64,000 nucleotides of DNA from Lycorma delicatula. Its lineage: Eukaryota > Arthropoda > Insecta > Hemiptera > Fulgoridae. Position numbers and translations under genes: made by a program. Of the stretch, positions 60,615-64,000 are shown one piece after another. The notes beneath the pieces were generated by a model, which saw only the letters and a program-made list of their open reading frames with translations, had not been told where the DNA came from and ran no database searches. The stretch lies in contig NC_134465.1 of the NCBI RefSeq assembly GCF_047948215.1, positions 47,647,946 through 47,711,945 of the forward strand. Direction: 5' to 3'. Position 1 is the first letter of the stretch. Each line of letters opens with the position of its first letter.

Positions 60615-62319
60615 TACATTCTCTCTTTTATCTTTATTCCAGAAAAGGTACTCTGATCGGTCAGAGACATGACAAGCAGCTGTTGTGACTTGTTTTAGAT
60701 TTATTGTAGTTAGCTTAAATTAATTATTTTGTTTATAAATAATCTCTTCAACCCTCCTGATATCAAATGTAAAGAAGAATATAACTGTAAGTGCAACTTA
60801 TCTGTTTAAGACCATTATTATCGATAATAAAGTGTATTAATTTTTCAGCAATGGCCCAAGCAATTAATGAAGGTTCAATTGATTAGTGAGCTAAAAAGAA
60901 GATAATTAATTAATGAAGATTAAAACGAGTAGGCTCTGTGTAGAAAAAGTGGTACTTAACAATTGAGGCTCTTCCAACCCAAATATCTTACACCATATAA
61001 CAAAGATTTATTTATATATTACCAGATAAAAGGAATATAAACAAATTTAAATTTTGTTCCTGGAACATACTAAATCTTGACAACTTATAAATCAGTTATG
61101 TTATCCTTTTCAAGTTGTAGTGTTTTGTTCTGAAGCGCCTAAGTAAAGCACTAAGCTTGTAATCATTATTAAATATTTATTATAGTTACATATATTCCCA
61201 TCAAAAGTATAATTTCATCTCCTAAAAATGTTTAATCAAGTTTCTTAAATAAAAAAATGGGCTCTCTTATCAATATCTGGTGTTCATAAGTATGTATTGT
61301 ATAAGAGGTGCCTATATTTAGAAAATTATGTTAATTATCTTTGTGTTTATATTATTGTGTCTGCAGTCATTAATAAAAAGAATGGTCACTTATTCTTAAA
61401 AAGTAACAATATCAGTCTTTACAAAACCAGAAAACAGAACTGTTGTATAACTCAATATAATACTTCAATTTACAAGATAGAGTTTTATTATGCTTCCATT
61501 GCCTTTTTTAATAAAACTGCTGAACCGATTGAGAAATTTGTTCTCAATTTATTTAAAATACAATTAAAAACTTTTCTTTTACAGAAACAATATTCACGGT
61601 GAGCGCCTGAAGTAAAATTAAATCAAAGGTTTTCTTACTACCAATTATCTTTCTGATTTCTAATCTATAGTGTCACAGCATTCTCTAACAGAAAAGAAAA
61701 ATAATCGGTGGACAGAATTTTGAAAAACTGATTATTTTTCTTTAAAAAATTCAGTTTTAATAATAAGAATACAGAATATGCCAAGTAAATAGAAAATGCT
61801 GCTGTAAATGTTATTAAATTTTTATTAAAAATACACAGTTACAGGAATTATGCTAAAAATAAAATACAATAATATTACACGTAAATGCAATATTCTATAA
61901 CAATTAATTAAAATAGTGTACAATATCTATTTCACAGAAAATTTGAGTTATTAATTTTTTTTTCTCTGCTAATATTACTTTGTAAAATGCACTTTGGATT
62001 TAGTTATCCGAATTATTGTATTGGTATATGCATGTATTTTCAGATAATCTGAATGTTTTGGAGAAAACCTTGTAAATCTCCCAAGATTTGAAATCAGAAG
62101 TGTACAGATTCCATTACCTTTTCACTGAAAAATCCTAACCCACTTCATTTTTTTTTCACGTTTTCACTATGTAAAAAAACACTGCTTGACCTTTAGGAGT
62201 AACTTTGTTTAAAAGACTATATTTTTTGTAATTTTTTTTTGAGACTATACTAAGACATGCAATCACAACATTCCTGAAGTCATAAAAAACTGTTTACTTA
62301 TTTTACTGAATCCATATTT
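60615..62319. other. AT-rich sequence, no gene seen
   Basis: No GNPDA exon or transposon motif recognised. A short run near 60852 after a TTTTTCAG looks like an exon start but encodes only a few residues before a stop and does not match GNPDA. Confidence 0.35.
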
Positions 62320-63120
62320 TTCATGCTGCACTAAACGTCCACATTATCCAAAAGTTTCTTACATGAGTTATCCTTGGAGGCTGGAACGCCATGGCCATAA
62401 CTAGCTTCACACTAAACATAACAAGCTTCTGCCCAAGCAAGAGATATTTTTCGTAATCTTTGGACATGTATGCAAAATGCATATTGATTACATCAAGCAT
62501 TAGATGTAATTCGGGCGGTGGAATAATGCCCGAAGTACATCTTGCTTTTATTATTCGTAAATAAAGGTGGATGAATACAGTTGAAATAATCTTTACACTT
62601 GCTCTTTTTTAGCTCCAGTTGCACACCACTTCTCATTATTTTCCAATGCATTTTTTTGAAGATCTGAGAGAGCCACAAATTTCAAGTTCACTTTTTCTTG
62701 CAAAACACTAAGTACATGGGTATAGACTACTGTGTGACATGATACCAGCTAAGATATTTGCCAACTTGAGGTCAGTTGTGATTGTACCTTCTAAAGTCTT
62801 ATACCTAACTCTGAGAAAATTTGATCCACATTTTCTTAGTTTTCTTGAGAATCTGAAGCAACTGCTACTTACTATCAATAACTTTCTCATTCCCGAATCC
62901 TTAAACTTCTTTGCAGCGATATCTTCATTGTACTTAGAGCATTTGGGTTCACCAACTGTGTTGGGCACACTGCACCATTAGACAAATTTTAAAAATCCAC
63001 CTCCATCTTTTCCTAATTTTAGATGAGGATTTGACACTTGTTTTTGTTCTTTAATATGTTCAACAAGGCCTGAAGATCAGTACAATAAACGACTTTATCA
63101 TCATTGTAAATTTCTTTGCC
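62320..63120 (-). pseudogene. Degenerate copy of a multicopy transposon-associated protein
   Basis: Minus-strand blocks in order but in changing frames: LKLGKDGGGFLKFV (about 62985-63025), FKDSGMRKLLIVS, TTDLKLANILAGIMSHSSLY (about 62720-62790), then IPPPELHLMLDVINMHFAYM (about 62440-62520) and NSCKKLLDNVDV (about 62335-62370). This order (DGGGGFLK, DLKLxNILxGIxSH, PPPELHL) is one I associate with an uncharacterised protein family present in many copies in aphid, other hemipteran and cnidarian genomes. Its function is unknown to me. The stops and frame changes show this copy is dead. Confidence 0.55.
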
Positions 63121-64000
63121 TTTTTGTTACGAACGTGAGTTCTTTAAATGCAAAAAAGTCATCAGTGGAATGCAATTTAATTGGAAGCTTTTGTTCTATC
63201 AGCTTTTGTGTCAAAAAGATGTGTTCTACAAGAACTGCACAAAGTTGCTGGTGCAGTTCATCATAGCATTATCATCCAAATCTATCGATTTGTAAAAAAG
63301 TTTCTCAATGTCTGTTTTCAATATATTTTTGATAATAAACATTTGGTTCTGTTTTCAGAAACACATTTTGTTCTGATTTTCATAGTGCTTTTGAGATTTA
63401 CAAGGCATTATTCGATTGAATGTACTCAAAACACTGCACACCTTAGCTTTTTAACTGAATAGGGCTCATAAATGAAGCAGTAACTAAAATAAAGACTGAT
63501 TGGAAAGTTGATAAATTATCTACTGATAAAAATAAACAGGTCATTAAAAAATACTACATACATTATATAATTAATAGAATAATTAAGGGACGTATAGGAA
63601 AACCAGTTAAAGTATTACCTCTAAAGTATTGGTAAAATTGTTTACGTTTATCTATCAGTAGCTATTATAAAGTATATAATGTAGTAGGATTCATTAATAA
63701 AATAGATAAGAGATTTATTAAAACATTAACATGTTAGCCATTAGTATAAATTATTTAATCATTACTAATTTCAAACTAATTAGAGAAAAAAGTATTAATG
63801 ACTCGATTTTGTTGTATATCTTAACAGCAGTATTTTCTACTTATTGCCATATTCTGTATTTTCCTATCTCTAAAATTTGTTTTATTTTAGAAAAATATGT
63901 CATTTTTTCAAAGAGGTATCTGCTGATTATTTTTCTTTTTCTTTTGAGAGAATGCTGTGACTAGATTAGAAATCAGAAAGAAAATTGGCAGTAAGAGAAC
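63121..64000. other. Right-edge sequence, no confident gene
   Basis: A plus-strand stretch at 63470-63720 reads KIKTDWKVDKLSTDKNKQVI and GRIGKPVKVLPLKYW, which has an amino-acid-like texture and could be a coding remnant, but I cannot assign it. The rest is AT-rich and unassigned. Confidence 0.25.

Noticed and set aside
60840..60890. A TTTTTCAG followed by an ATG and a few codons, considered as the next GNPDA exon
   Set aside because: It encodes about ten residues before a stop and does not match the expected VMILITGAHKAF-type sequence.
61297..61602. Plus-strand 101-codon open frame
   Set aside because: No recognisable domain, AT-driven residues (Ile, Lys, Asn, Tyr) and no context to support it.

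Overview
The window is animal nuclear DNA, most likely from an insect and possibly a hemipteran. The order-level guess rests only on the style of its transposable elements and is weak. The DNA is very AT-rich. Its real genes are broken into short exons with GT-AG introns, and the introns and flanks are crowded with decayed Tc1/mariner-type transposons, non-LTR retroelements, a tRNA-derived SINE family and (TA)n/(CA)n microsatellites. I see no bacterial genes, CRISPR array, rRNA or intact tRNA gene.

Two conserved housekeeping genes anchor the window. The minus strand from 42505 down to 9149 carries thirteen coding exons of cytosolic leucyl-tRNA synthetase (LARS1-type). Together they give 2293 coding bases, about 764 residues, in one continuous frame from the start codon through the HIGH-type motif, the CP1 editing domain and KMSKS. 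The anticodon-binding and C-terminal part is missing, so it must lie beyond base 1. The plus strand from 45462 to 54914 carries four coding exons of glucosamine-6-phosphate deaminase (GNPDA/oscillin), residues 1-198. The last third must lie beyond base 64000 or in exons I could not find. The two genes are divergently arranged, with about 2.9 kb between their start codons.

Region by region: 1-9148 is LARS1 intron with LINE fragments (4144-5396, 6360-6900), a long inverted repeat (5585-6175) and a mariner relic (7534-8797). 9149-42505 is LARS1 exons separated by TE-filled introns: mariner relics, SINE copies, a pogo/Tigger-like element with a Helitron/Pif1-helicase remnant inside, a Merlin (IS1595-like) fragment, and an R1/Jockey-type LINE tail beside a long CA repeat. 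42506-45443 is the shared upstream region, without recognisable TEs. 45444-54914 is GNPDA, whose introns hold mariners, a Penelope-like retroelement split by a mariner, and a SINE with a rearranged head. 54915-64000 has more mariner-type elements, including one with perfect 31-bp inverted repeats and only two obvious coding lesions, and a degenerate copy of a multicopy transposon-associated protein.

I found no convincing undescribed multi-gene system. The observations most worth a second look are structural: the double perfect hairpin in a SINE head; a mariner made of two 3' ends in inverted orientation, with a SINE inserted in it; a mariner with Glu at the third catalytic position; a CA microsatellite inside a roughly 97-bp inverted repeat; a LARS1 first coding exon holding only the ATG; and an intron that splits the KMSKS signature.
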